A DNA stretch of 64,000 bases from Loripinus fragilis (taxonomy: Eukaryota; Mollusca; Bivalvia; Lucinida; Lucinidae): assembly GCA_964019695.1 (NCBI GenBank), contig OZ026520.1, forward strand, positions 29,794,120 through 29,858,119, written 5' to 3'. This document shows positions 38,638 to 51,595 of the stretch, piece after piece (the stretch's first letter is position 1; each line of letters opens with the position of its first letter). The translations under genes were made by a program, and so were the position numbers. A model generated the notes under the pieces. That model did no database searches and was not told the DNA's origin. It was given only the letters and a program-made list of their open reading frames with translations.

Positions 38638-41600
38638 AATTTTATTCCTATTTTAACATTCGATATGAGGCCAAATATTTTATTTGGACATTCTATTCCT
38701 AATTTGAAATTCGAAATGAGGCCGAATATCTTATTTGGACATTCATAATCCTATTTTGACATTCGATCTAGCGCCATTCAAAATCGTATTTTGACATTCG
38801 AACTGAGGCCGGCCGAATATCATATTTTGATATTCAATATCATATTTTGCCGTTCGAACCGAGGCCTTTTATCGTATTTTGACATTCAAAATTCTATTTT
38901 GACATCCAAAATGAGGCTTAATAGGCTATCATATTTTGACATTCCAAATCCTATTTTGACATTCATACAGAGGCCAAATATCGTCTTTTGACATTGACAT
39001 TGGATCTGCTGCAGAATATCGTATATTGACATTCACAATCCTATTTCGACATTCGAACTGAGGCGGAATGTGACATTTTGACATTCACAATCCTATTTCG
39101 ACATTCGAATTAAGGCTGAATATCGTATTTTGACATTCACAGTCCTATTTTGACATTCAAATTCGGGCGGAATTTCGCATTTTGACATTCAATATCTTAT
39201 TTTGACATTCAGAATGGGGCTGAATATCGAATTTTGATATTCATAATCTTCTTTTGACATTCGAACTACAACCAAAAATCATATTTGTACATTAAAATTC
39301 CTATTAGTACATCCGAATTTAGGCCGAATATCGTTTTTTAACAAAAACTAATTTGACGTTCGAAATGAGGCCAAATATAATATTTACACAATCAATTTCC
39401 TATTTTGACATTAAAACTCAGGCCGAATATCGTATTTTGACATTCAATATCCTATTTTGACGTTCCAAATGAGGCCCAATATCATTTTTTGACATTCAAA
39501 ATCCTATCTTGACATTCATATTAAGCCCTAATATCTTATTTTGACATTCACAATCCTATTTTGACATTCAAACTGAGGCCGAATATTGTATTTTGACATT
39601 CAATATCTTATATTGACATTCGGAATGGGGCCGAATATCGAATTTTGACTTTGACAATCCCATTTTGACATTCAACACGAAGTCGAGTATCGTATTTTGA
39701 CGTTTAAATCCCATTTTGACATTAGAAACAAGGCAGAATATCGTATTTAGACATCAATATCCTATTTAAACTTTCGAAATGAGGCTGAACATCGTAGTTT
39801 GACATTCAAAATCCTATTTTGACATTCAAACTGGGGCCTAATATCGTATTTTGACATTGAATATCTTATTTTGACATTCAACACGAAGTCGAATATCGTA
39901 TTTTAACCGTTTAAATCCAATTTTAGTATTCAAATTAAGGCCGAATATCGTATTTTAATATTCAAAATCTTATTTTGACATTCAAATTGGGGCCAAATAT
40001 CGTATTTTGCCATTCAAAATCCTATTTAAACATTCAAATTGAACCCGATTATCGTATGTTGACATTCACAATCATATTTTGACATTCGAACTGAGGACGA
40101 ATATGGCATATTGACATTCACATTCCTATTTTGACATTCGAATTAAGGCCGGATATCGTACTTTGAAATTCAAAATCTTGTTTGACATTCAAATTCTGGC
40201 CGAATATCGTATTTTGACTCTCAATATCTTATTTTGACATCCTGAACGGGGGCGAATATCGAATTTTGACATTCACAATCCTATTTTGACATTCGAAATG
40301 AGGCCGAATATGGCATATTGACATTCACATTCCCATTTTGACATTCGAATTAAGGCCGGATATCGTACTTTGAAATTCAAAATCTTGTTTGACATTCAAA
40401 CTCTGGCCGAATATCGTTTTTTTGACACTCAATATCTTATTTTGACATTCTGAACGGGGCGAATATCGAATTTTGACATTCACAATCCTATTTTGACATT
40501 CGAAATGAGGCCGAATATCGTAATTGACATTCTAAATCCAATTTTGACAATCGAAATAAGGCTGAATATCGTCTTTTGACGTTCAAAATCCTATTTTGAC
40601 ATTCGAACTACGGCCAAAAATCATATTCGGACATTAGAATTCCTTTTATGACATCCAAATTTAGGCCTAATATCGCTTTTTTTGACATTAAAAAACTATT
40701 TTGACGCTCGAAATGAGGTCAAATATATTATTTAGACAATCAAAATCCTGTTTTGACATTCTACTTAGGCCGAATATCGTATTTTGACATTCAATATCCT
40801 ATTTTGACGTTCGAACTGACGCCCAACATCCTATTTTGACATTTAAATTGAGCCTGAATATCTTATTTTGACATTCACAGTCCTATTTTGACATTCGAAC
40901 TGAGACCGAATATTGTATTTTGACATTCAATATCTTATTTTGACATTCAAATGGGACCGAATATCGAATTTTTACATTGACAAACCTTTTTTGACACTCA
41001 ACTTGAAGCCAAATATCGTATTTCAACATTCAAAATCCTATTTTCACATTCGAAACAAGGCCGAATATCGTATTTTTACATCAAAATCGTATTTTGACAT
41101 TCGAACTGGCGCCGAATATCGTATGAGGACATTCTGAGTCCAATTTTGACCATGAGGCCGACCATCGTAATTTGACGTTCAAAATCCTAATTTGACATTC
41201 GAACTACAACCAAAAATCATATTTGGACATAAGAATACCTATAAGGACATCCAAATTTAGACCGAATATCGTTTTTTTACATTAAAAAACTATTTTGAAG
41301 GTCGAAATGAAGCCAAGTATAATATTTAAACAATAAAAATCCTATTTTGAAATTATTACTGATGCCGAATATCGTATTTTGACATTCAATATCCTATTTT
41401 GACGTTCCAACTGAGGCCCAATATCATTTTTTGACATTCAAAATCCTATCTTGACATTCATATTAAGCCTGAATATCTTGTTTGACATTCACAATTCTAT
41501 TTTGACATTCAAACTGAGGCCTAATTTTCTAAAACATTCTAATTTTGACATTGGAAATGGCGCCGAATATCGAATTTTGACATTGACAATCCTATTTTGA

Positions 41601-44142
41601 CATGTGACATGAAGTCGAATATCGTATTTTGACATTTAAATCCCATTTTGACATTCCATACAAGGCGGAATATCGTAAATAGATATCAATATCCTATTTA
41701 ACATTCAAAATGAGGCTAAATATCGTAGTTTGACATTCAAAATCCTATTTTGACATTCAAACTGGGGCCGAATATCGTATTTTGACATTGAATATCTTAT
41801 TTTGACATTCAACAAGAAGTCAAATATCGTATTTTGCCACTTGAATCCCATTTTGACATTCAAATTAAGGCCGAATATCCTATTTTAACATTTAAAATCT
41901 TATTTTGATTTTCAAACTGGGGCCGAATATCGTATTTTTACATTCAAAATCCTATTTTAACGTTCAAATTGAACCCGAATATCGTAATTTGACATTGACA
42001 ATCCTATTTTGACATGCGACACGAAGCCGAATATCGTATTTTGACATTTAAATATCCCATTTTGACATTCGAAACAAGGCCGAATATCGTATTTGGACAT
42101 CAATATCCTATTTTAACATTCGAACTGAGGCCGAATATCGTATTTTGACATCCAAAATCCTATTTTGACATTCAACTGAGGCCGAATATCATATTTTGAC
42201 ATTCAATATCTTATTTTGACATTCGACACAAAGTATTTTGACATTTAAATCTCATTTCGACATTTAAACTGGGGCCAAATATCGTATTTTGACATTCAAT
42301 ATCTTATTTATACATTCGGAATGGGGACGAATATCGAATTTTGACATTCACAATCGTATTTTGACATTCGACGCGAAGCCGAATATCGTATTTTGACATT
42401 CAAAATATCATACTGTTATTAGAAACAAAGCCGAATATCGTATTTGGACATCAATTTCCTATTTTGACACTCGAATTTGCGCCGAATATCGTATTTTGAC
42501 ATTCAAAATCCCATATTGACATTCGAAACAAGGCCGAATATCGTATTTAGACATCAATTTCCTATTTTGACACTCAAATGAGCGTCGAATATCGCATTTT
42601 GACATTCAAAATCCTATTTTAACATAAGAAATGAGGCTGATTCTCGTATTTTGACATTCTAAAAGTAATTAAGGGTGCAAAAATCAGGAATCGATACAAT
42701 CAAGTACCACACACCTGACCCAGGATACCAATGGGAAAGTGAAAAACTAAATCCTATTTTGAAATTCAAACTGAGGCCGAAGATCGCATTTTGACATTCA
42801 AAATCCTATTTTGATAATCGAAATGAGGCCGAATATCGTTTTTTTGAGGTTCAAACTCCAATTTTGACATTTCATCTACGGCCAATAATCATATTTTGAC
42901 ATTTATAATCCTTTAATGACATCCGAATTTAAGCCGAATATCGCAGCTTTACATTCATAATCCTATTTTGGCTTTCGAAATGAGGCCAAATATATGACAT
43001 TCCAAAGGCCGAATATCGTATTTTGACATTCAAAATACTTTTTGACATTCCAACTAAGGCCGAATATCGTATTTTGACATTGAACATCATATTTTGGCAT
43101 TTAAAATCCCATTTTGACATTCGAAACAAGGCCGAATATCATATTTGGACATCAATATCCTATTTTGACACTCGAACTGGCGCCGAATATCGTATTTTGA
43201 CATTCAAAATCGTACTTTAACATTCGAAATGAGGCCGAATATCGTATTTTGATATTCTAAATCCTATTTTGACATTCGAACAGAGGCCTAACGCGTTTTT
43301 GACATTTAAAATCCTATTTTGACAATTGAAATGAGGCCAAATATCGTATTTTGACGTTAAAAATCCTATTTTGACATTTGATCTGATGTCCAATATGACA
43401 TTTGACATTCACAATCCTGTTTTGACATTTGAACTGATGTCCATTATGGCATTTTACATTCACAATCCTATTTTTATGTTCGAATTTAGGCCGAATGTCG
43501 TATTTTGACATTCACAACCCTAGTTTGACATTCAAACAGAGGCCCAATATGCATTTTGACATTCACAATCCTATTTAAACGTTCGAATTAAGGCCGAATA
43601 TCGTATTTTGACATTCAAAATCTTGTTTTGACATTGGAAATGAGGCCGAATATCGTATTTTGATATTCAAAATACTATTATGACGCTCAAACAGAGCCCG
43701 AATATCGTATGTTGACATTCAAAATCTTATTTTGACATTCAAAGTGAGGCCGATTATAGTATTTTGACGTTAAAAATCCTATTTTGACATTCGAAACAAG
43801 GTCAAATATCGAATTTGGACATCAATATCCTATTTTGACATTTGAACTGGCATCAAATATCGTATTATGACATTCAAAATCATATCTTAACATTCGAAAT
43901 GAGGCCGAATATCGTATTTTTACATTCTAAATGCTATTTTGACATTCGATCTGGCGCCGAATATCGTATTTTGTCATTCATTATCCTATTTTGACATAAA
44001 AATGAGGCAGAATATCGTATTTTGACATTCATAATCCTATTTTGACATTCAAATTGAACCTGACTAACATAGTTTGACATTCACAATCCTATTTTGCCAT
44101 TCGAACTGAGGCCAAATATGGCATTTTGTCATTCACCTATTT
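38638..44142 (+). repeat. Satellite B, right block, plus orientation
   Basis: ~52-bp units: 'attttgacattcaaaatcct' then 'attttgacattcgaactgag' then 'gccgaatatcgt'. The two 'attttgacattc' halves show that the monomer arose by an internal duplication. About 105 units with frequent half-unit losses. Apparent frames are short and drift. Confidence 0.92.
42660..42742 (+). other. Non-satellite spacer in B(+), mirrored at 45,296-45,341
   Basis: The satellite is interrupted by 'aaaagtaattaagggtgc', then 'aaaaatcaggaatcgataca', then about 45 bp of unrelated sequence. The first ~46 bp match the reverse complement of 45,296-45,341. Confidence 0.8.
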
Positions 44143-44315
44143 GAAGGTCATAATAGAATTTTTAATGTCAAAATCTTATATTTGGTCTCAGTTTGAATGT
44201 CAAAATAGGATTTTGAAAGTCAAAATACGATTTTCCGCCAAAGTATGTATGCCAAAATAGGATTTTGAATGTCAAAATACGATATCGGCCTCAGTTTGAA
44301 TGTATAAATAGGATT
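44143..44315 (-). repeat. Small inverted patch of satellite B
   Basis: About 170 bp read as 'gaatgtcaaaataggatttt', the reversed B unit, inside a plus block. The phrases 'tagaatttttaatgtcaaaa', 'tcttatatttggtctcag' and 'tgaaagtcaaaatacgat' recur together at 47,325-47,440 in B(-), which identifies its source. Confidence 0.85.
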
Positions 44316-45069
44316 TTGACATTCAAATAGAGGCTGAATATCATATTTTGACATTCAAAATACTATTTTGACATTCGACATGAAGCCAAATATCGTATTT
44401 TGACATTCAAAATCCCATTTTGACATTCGAAACAAAGCCGAATATCGGATTTTGACATCAATATCCTATTTTGACATTCGTACTGGCGCTGAAGATCAGA
44501 TTTTGACATTCAAAAACCTATTATGACATTCAAATTGAGCCCGAATATCAAATTTTGACATTCACAATCCTATTTTGACAATCGAACTCGGGCCCAATAT
44601 CGTATTTTGACATTCAATAGCTTATTTTGACATTCGGAACGAGGCTGAATATCGCATTTTGACATTGACAATCCTATTTTGACACGAAGCCGAATAACGT
44701 ATTTTGATACTCGAAACATTCAAAACAAGGCAGAATAACGTATTTGGACATCAATATCCTGTTTTTGCATTTGAAATGAGGCCGAACATCGTATTTTGAT
44801 AATCTAAATCCGATTTTGACATTCAAACTGAGGCCAAATATCGCATTTTGACATTCAAAATCCTATTTTGACAATCGAAATGAGGCAGAATATCGTATTT
44901 TGACGTTCAAAATCCTAATATAACATCCGTACTTCAGCCGAGTATCGTATTTTTACATTCAGAGTCCTATTTTGACGTTCGAAATGAGGCCAAATATATT
45001 AATTTGACATTCAAAATCCTATTTTGACATTCTAACTGAGGTCAAATATCGTATTTTGACATTCGATAT
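44316..45069 (+). repeat. Satellite B, plus orientation, short segment
   Basis: Plus-type units resume with 'gacattcaaatagaggctg' and stop at 'attttgacattcgatata'. Confidence 0.88.
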
Positions 45070-47945
45070 ACAAAAAACGATATTGGGCCTCAATTCGAAT
45101 GTAAAATAGGATTTTATACGAAAAAATAAGATTTTGAATGGCTAAATGCGATTTTCATGACCAATTCGAATGTCAAAACAGGATTTTCAGTGTCAAAATG
45201 CGATTTTCGGCCCTATTTCGAATGTCAAACTAGGCATGATTTCGAATGTCAAAATATGATATTCTGCCTTAGTTTAAATGTCAATATTGGATTTTGTATC
45301 GATTCCTGATCTTTGCACCATTACTTACTTTTGAATGTCAAAATGCGATATTCGACCCTATTGGGGATGTCAAAATAGGATTTTGAATGTCAAAATACGA
45401 TATTCAGCCTCAGTTTGATAGTAAAAATAGAATTTAGAATGTCAAAATGCCATATTTGGCTTCAGTTTGAATGTCAAAATGGGATTCCGAATGTCCAAAC
45501 AAGATGCCTGGCCACATTTCAAATGTCAAAATAGGATTTTGAGTGTCAAAATGCGATATTTGGCCTCTTTTTGAATGTCAAATAGGATTTTAAATGTCAA
45601 AATGCTATATTCGGCCTCGTTTCGAATGACAAAATTGGATTTTGAATGTCAAAATGCGATATTTATGACAATTTTGGATAGTCAAAATAGGATTTTTAGT
45701 GTCAAAATACGATATTCGGCCTCAAATCGAATTTCAAAATAGGATTTTGAATGTCAATATACGATATTCGGCCTCTGTTTGAACGTCAGAATATGATATT
45801 CAGCCTCAGTCAAAACAGGATTTTGAATCAAAATACGAGATTTGGCCTCAGTTTGAATGTCAAAAAAGGCTTTGAATGTCAAAATGCAATTGTACTGACC
45901 AATTCGATTGTCAGAATAGGATTTTCAATGTCAAAATACGATATTCAGCCCCAGTTTCAATGTCAAATTACGATATTCGGCCTTAGTTTGAATGTTTAAA
46001 TAGGATATTGAATGTCAAAAAACGATATTAGGCCCAATTTCGGATGTCAAAACTGGATTTTCAAAGTCAAAATACGATATTTGGACTCAGTTTGAATATC
46101 AAAATAGGAATTTGAAAGTCAAAATGCGATAATTGGCAAGAGTTCGAATGCAAAATAGGATTTTGAAAGTCAAAATATGATATTCGGCATCTATTGGAAT
46201 GTCAAAATACGATCTTTGGTCCCAGTTCGAATGTCAAAATAGGATTTAAACGTTAAAATGTGATATTCGGCCCCAGTTCCAAAGACAAAATAAGAATTTT
46301 AAGGTCAAAATACGATACTCGACCCAAGCTCGAATTTCAAAATAGGATTTTGAATGTCAAAATAAGATATTCATGCCATGTCAAAATTGCATGTTGAATG
46401 TCAAAACACGATATTCGGCCTCAGTTCGAATGTCAAAAATAAGAGTTTTTTGAATGTCAAATTTCGATATTTGGCCTCAGTTCAAGTGTCACAATAGGAT
46501 TTTGGATGTCAAAATACGATATTCTGCGTCAATACGAATGTGAAAATAGGGTTTTTAATGTTCAAATGTGATATTAGAACATCAAAATAGAAATTTGAAT
46601 GTTGAATTGTGCTATTTGGCCTAAGTTCGAATATCGGTCTTATTTTGAGTGTCAAAATAGGATTTTGAATGTCAAAATGCGATATTCATGCCTAATTCGA
46701 ATCATTTAATAGGATTTTTATGTCAAAATACAATATTGATTCTCTGTTTGAATGTCAAAATAGGCTTTCTTATTGTCGAATTACGATATTTGGCCTCAGT
46801 TCGAGTGTCAAAATGGTAATTTGAATGCTTAAATGTGATATTTAGCCTCAGTTTGCATGTCAAAATAGGATTTTGAATGTCAAAATACGATATTGGACCC
46901 CAGTTTGAATGTCAAAATAGGATTTTTGAATGACAAAAATACGATATTCGGCCTCAGTTCGAATGTCAAAATATGATTTTTGATGTCAAAATGCGATTTT
47001 CATGACCAATTTGATAGTCAAATAGGATTTTCAATGTCGAAATACGATATTCGGTATCATTATGAATGTCAAAATAAGATTTTGAATGTTGAAATACGAT
47101 TGTCCGCACAGTTTGAATGTCAAAATAGGATTTTGAAGGTATAAGTATTACATCAGCATCAGTTCGAATGTATTAATAGGATTTTGAATGTCAAAATAAG
47201 ATTTTCGGCATTACATCTAATGTCAAAATAGAATTTTGAATGTCAAAATCTGATATTTAGAATTTCAAAATAGGATATTGAATGTCAAAATGCGATTTTC
47301 ATGACCAATTTGAAAGTCATTATAGAATTTTTAATGTCAAAATCTTATATTTGGTCTCAGTTTGAATGTCAAAATAGGATTTTGAAAGTCAAAATACGAT
47401 ATCGGCCTCAGTTTGAATGCATAAATAGGATTTTGAATGTCGGAATGTGATATTCCCCCCTCAGTTTGAATGTCAAATATGGGATTTTGAAAGTCAAAAT
47501 ACGATATACGGCCTCAGTTCGATTGTCAAAATAGGATTTTGAGAGTCAAAATACGATATTCAGCTTCAGTTTGAATGTCAAAATAAATTTTGAACGTAAA
47601 AATACGATATTCAGCTTCAGTTTGAATGTCAAAATGCGAGTTTGGATATCAAAATGCGATATTCATGCACAGTTCTAATGTCAAAATAAAATTTTGAATG
47701 TAAAAATGCCATAATTGGCCTTAATCCGTATTCTTATTAGAAATGTCAAAATATTCGGGCTCAATTTGATTGTCAAAATAGGATTTTGTATGTCAAAATG
47801 TGATATTCGGCCTCAGTTTGATTGTCAAAATAGATTTTGAATGTCACAATTCGATAATCGGCCTCAGTTAGCATGTCAAAATAGGATTTTGAATGTCCAA
47901 ATAATATATTCGGCCTCATTTCCAGTGTCAAAATAGGATTTTGAT
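45070..47945 (-). repeat. Satellite B, right block, minus orientation (~55 units)
   Basis: Units read 'gaatgtcaaaataggatttt', 'gaatgtcaaaatacgatatt', 'cggcctcagttc': the reverse of the preceding block. Several 'catgaccaattcgaa' variants occur that I did not see in B(+). Confidence 0.92.
45296..45341 (-). other. Non-satellite spacer in B(-), mirror of 42,660
   Basis: 'tatcgattcctgatctttgc' followed by 'accattacttacttttg' interrupts the satellite; reversed, it aligns with the spacer at 42,660 at roughly nine bases in ten. Confidence 0.8.
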
Positions 47946-47974
47946 TGTTAACTGTAGTTACTACAACAATACCT

Positions 47975-48062
<88 letters not shown>

Positions 48063-48311
48063 CTGTACAACACTAACGCATACAACTGTAGTGACAACAT
48101 CATTAACAACAACAACAGCAACAACAACAACAACAAAAACAACAACAACAACTATATCAATGTGCTTGTTGATGATGATGTCTTTACATCAAAAACTACA
48201 ACTGTAGTTAGTCCAAACAACAACTGTAGTTATGACAACACCAACAACAGCAACATCAACAACAACAGCAACAACAACAACAGTAGCAACAGTAACAACA
48301 GTTACAACAGT

Positions 48312-48360
<49 letters not shown>

Positions 48361-48505
48361 GCAGCAGCAGCAGCAGCAAAAACAACAACAACAACAACAA
48401 CACATCTAGTTTTTACAAAAGCAACATGTATCTCTGAAGTTACAACAACAACATCCACAACAAAAGAGTACAACTTTAGTTATTTCAACAACAACATGTA
48501 TATTT
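47946..48505 (+). repeat. CAA-rich trinucleotide tract
   Basis: A pure CAA run covers about 47,976-48,062 (29 triplets). Shorter runs follow at 48,104-48,152, 48,268-48,360 and, with six CAG, 48,361-48,378. The stretches between them share 'acaactgtagtta', so the tract grew by local duplication. Reading frames of poly-N, poly-T or poly-C are artefacts. It separates B(-) from A(-). Confidence 0.92.
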
Positions 48506-51500
48506 TAAAGAGTATTGAAGAGTCATTAGCCATATTTGGGACCAATTGACGAGGTTCCCGGTCATGAGTCATTAGGGTTAGGTTTTGCCTGTCTTTTTTT
48601 AATTTGGCTGCTATAAACAGGCTGCCAGTGTGGCAATGCTCTTATTGAAGAGTCATTAGCCATATTTGGACCAAATTGACGAGGTTCCCGCTCATGAGTC
48701 ATTAGGGTTAGGTTTTGCCTGTCTTTTTTAATTTGGCTGCAATAAACACACTGCCAGTGTGGCAATGCTCTCTTTGAAGAGTCATTAGCCATATTTGGGA
48801 CCAATTGACAAGGTTCCAAGTCATGAGTCATTAGGGTTAGGTTTTGCCTGTCTTTTTTTTTAATTTGGCTACTATAAACAGGCTGCCAGTGTGGCAATGC
48901 TCTTATTGAAGAGTCATTAGCCATATTTGGACCAAATTGACGAGGTTCCCGGTCATGAGTCATTAAGGTTAGGTTTTGCCTGTCTTTTTTTTTTAATTTG
49001 GCTACTATGAACAGGCTGCTAGTGAGGCAATGCTCTTATTGAAGAGTCATTAGCCATATTTGGGACCAATTGACAAGGTTCCTGGCCATGAGTCATAAGG
49101 GTTAGGTTTTGTCTGTTTTTTTTTTAATTTGGCTACTATAAACAGGCTGCCAGTGTTGCATGCTCTTATTGAAGAGTCATTAGCCATATTTGGGACCAAT
49201 TGACAAGGTTCCCAGTCATGGAGTCATTAGGGTTAGGTTTAGTCTGTCTTTTTTTAATTTGGCTGCGATAAACACGCTGCCAGTGTGGCAATGCTCTTGT
49301 TGAAGAGTCATTAGCCATATTTGGGACCAATTGACAAGGTTACCGGTGATGAGTCATTAGGGTTAGGTTTTGCCTGTCTTTTTTTTAATTTGGCTTCTAT
49401 AAACAGGCTGCCAGTGTTGCAATGCTCTCTTTGAAGAGTCATTAGCCATATTTGGACCAAATTGACGAGGTTCCCGGTCATGAGTCATTAGGGTTAGGTT
49501 TTACATGTCTTTTTTTAATTTGGCTACTATAAACAGGCTGCCAGTGTGGCAATGCTCTCTTTGAAGAGTCATTAGCCATATTTGGGACCAATTGACAAGG
49601 TTCACGGTCATGAGTCATTAAGGTTAGGTTTCGCCTGTCTTTTTTTAATTTGGCTACTATAAACAGGCTGCCAGTGTTGCATGCTCTTATTGAAGAGTCA
49701 TTAGCCATATTTGGGACCAATTGACAAGGTTACCGGTCATGAGTCATTAGGGTTAGGTTTTGCCTGTCTTTTTTTTAATTTGGCTACTATAAACAGGCTG
49801 CCAGTGTTGCATGCTCTTATTGAAGAGTCATTAGCCATTTTTGGACCAAATTGACGAGGTTCCCGGTCATGAGTCATTAGGGTTAGGTATTGCCTGTCTT
49901 TTTTTTTAATTTGGCTACTATAAACAGGCTGCCAGTGAGGCAATGCTCTTGTTGAAGAGTCATTAGCCATATTTGGGACCAATTGACAAGGTTCCTGGTC
50001 ATGAGTCATTAGGGTTAGGTTTTGCCAGTCTTTTTTTAATTTGGCTACTATAAACAGGCTGTCAGTGAGGCAATGCTCTTATTGAAGAGTCATTAGCCAT
50101 ATTTAGGCCAAATTGACGAGGTTCCCGGTCATGAGTCATTAGGGTTACGTTTTGCCTGTATTTTTTTTAATTTGGCTGCAATAAACACGCTGCCAGTGTG
50201 GCAATGCTCTCTTTGAAGAGTCATTAGCCATATTTGGAATCAATTGACAAGGTTCCCAGTCATGAGTCATTAGGGTTAGGTTTTGCATGTCTTTTTTTTA
50301 ATTTGGCTACTATAAACAGGCTGCCAGTGTGACAATGCTCTTATTGAAGAGTCATTAGCCATATTTGGAATCAATTGACAAGGTTCCCAGTCATGAGTCA
50401 TTAGGGTTAGGTTTAGCCTGTCTTTTTTTTTAATTTGGCTGCGATAAACACGCTGCCAGTGTGGCAATGCTATTGTTGAAGAGTCATTAGCCATATTTGG
50501 GACCAATTGACAAGGTTCCCGGTCATGAGTCATTAGGGTTAGGTTTTGCCTGTCTTTTTTTAATTTGGCTACTATAAACAGGCTGCCAGTGTTGCATGCT
50601 CTTATTGAAGAGTCATTAGCCATATTTGGAGTCAGTTGACAAGGTTCCCGGTCATAAGTCATTAGGGTTAGGTTTTGCCTGTCTTTTTTTTTTTAATTTG
50701 GCTACTATAAACAGGCTGACAGTGTGGCAATGCTCTCTTTGAAGAGTCATTAGCCATATTTGGGACCAATTGACAAGGTTCACGGTCAAGAGTCATTAAG
50801 GTTAGGTTTTGCCTGTCTTTTTTTTAATTTGGCTGCGATAAACACGCTGTCAGTGTGGCAATGCTCTTATTGAAGAGTCATTAGCCATATTTGGGACCAA
50901 TTGACGAGGTTCCCGGTCATGAGTCATTAGGGTTAGGTTTTGCCTGTCTTTTTTTTTTAATTTGGCTACTATAAACAGGCTGCCAGTGTGGCAATGCTCT
51001 CTTTGAAGAGTCATTAGCCATATTTGGGACCAATTGACAAGGTTCACGGTCAAGAGTCATTAAGGTTAGGGTTTGCCTGTCTTTTTTTTATAATTTGGCT
51101 ACTATAAACAGGCTGCCAGTGTTGCATGCTCTTATTGAAGAGTCATTAGCCATATTTGGGACCAATTGACAAGGTTCCCAGCCCTGAGTCATTAGGATTA
51201 GGTTTAACCTGTCTTTTTTTAATTTGGCTACTACAAACAGACTGCCAGTGTTGCATGCTCTTATTGAAAAGTCATTAGCCATATTTGGGACCAATAGACA
51301 AGGTTCCTGGTCATGAGTCATTAGGGTTAGGTTTTGCCTGTCTTTTTTTTTTAATTTGGCTACTATAAACAGGCTGCCAGTGAGGCAATGCTCTTGTTGA
51401 AGAGTCATTAGCCATATTTGGGACCAATTGACAAGGTTCCCGGTCATGAGTCATTAGGGTTAGGTTTTGCCTGTCTTTTTTTTAATTTGGCTGCGATAAA

Positions 51501-51595
51501 CACGCTGCCAGTGTGGCAATGCTCTTATTGAAGAGTCATTAGCCATATTTGGACCAAATTGACGAGGTTCCCTGTCATGAGTCATTAGGGTTAGG
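48506..51595 (-). repeat. Satellite A main array, minus orientation (~24 units)
   Basis: Units run 'gaagagtcattagccatatt', 'tgggaccaattgacaaggtt', 'cccggtcatgagtcattagg', 'gttaggttttgcctgtcttt', a T run, 'aatttggctactataaacag', 'gctgccagtgtggcaatgct': the reverse complement of array A at 9.8-13.4 kb, as a distinct subfamily. Each carries TTAGGGTTAGG. The array emerges from the CAA tract with a truncated unit near 48,512. Confidence 0.95.

Noticed and set aside
47941..48549. Poly-N, poly-T, poly-C and poly-V frames
   Set aside because: Translations of the CAA-rich tract in different frames and strands.
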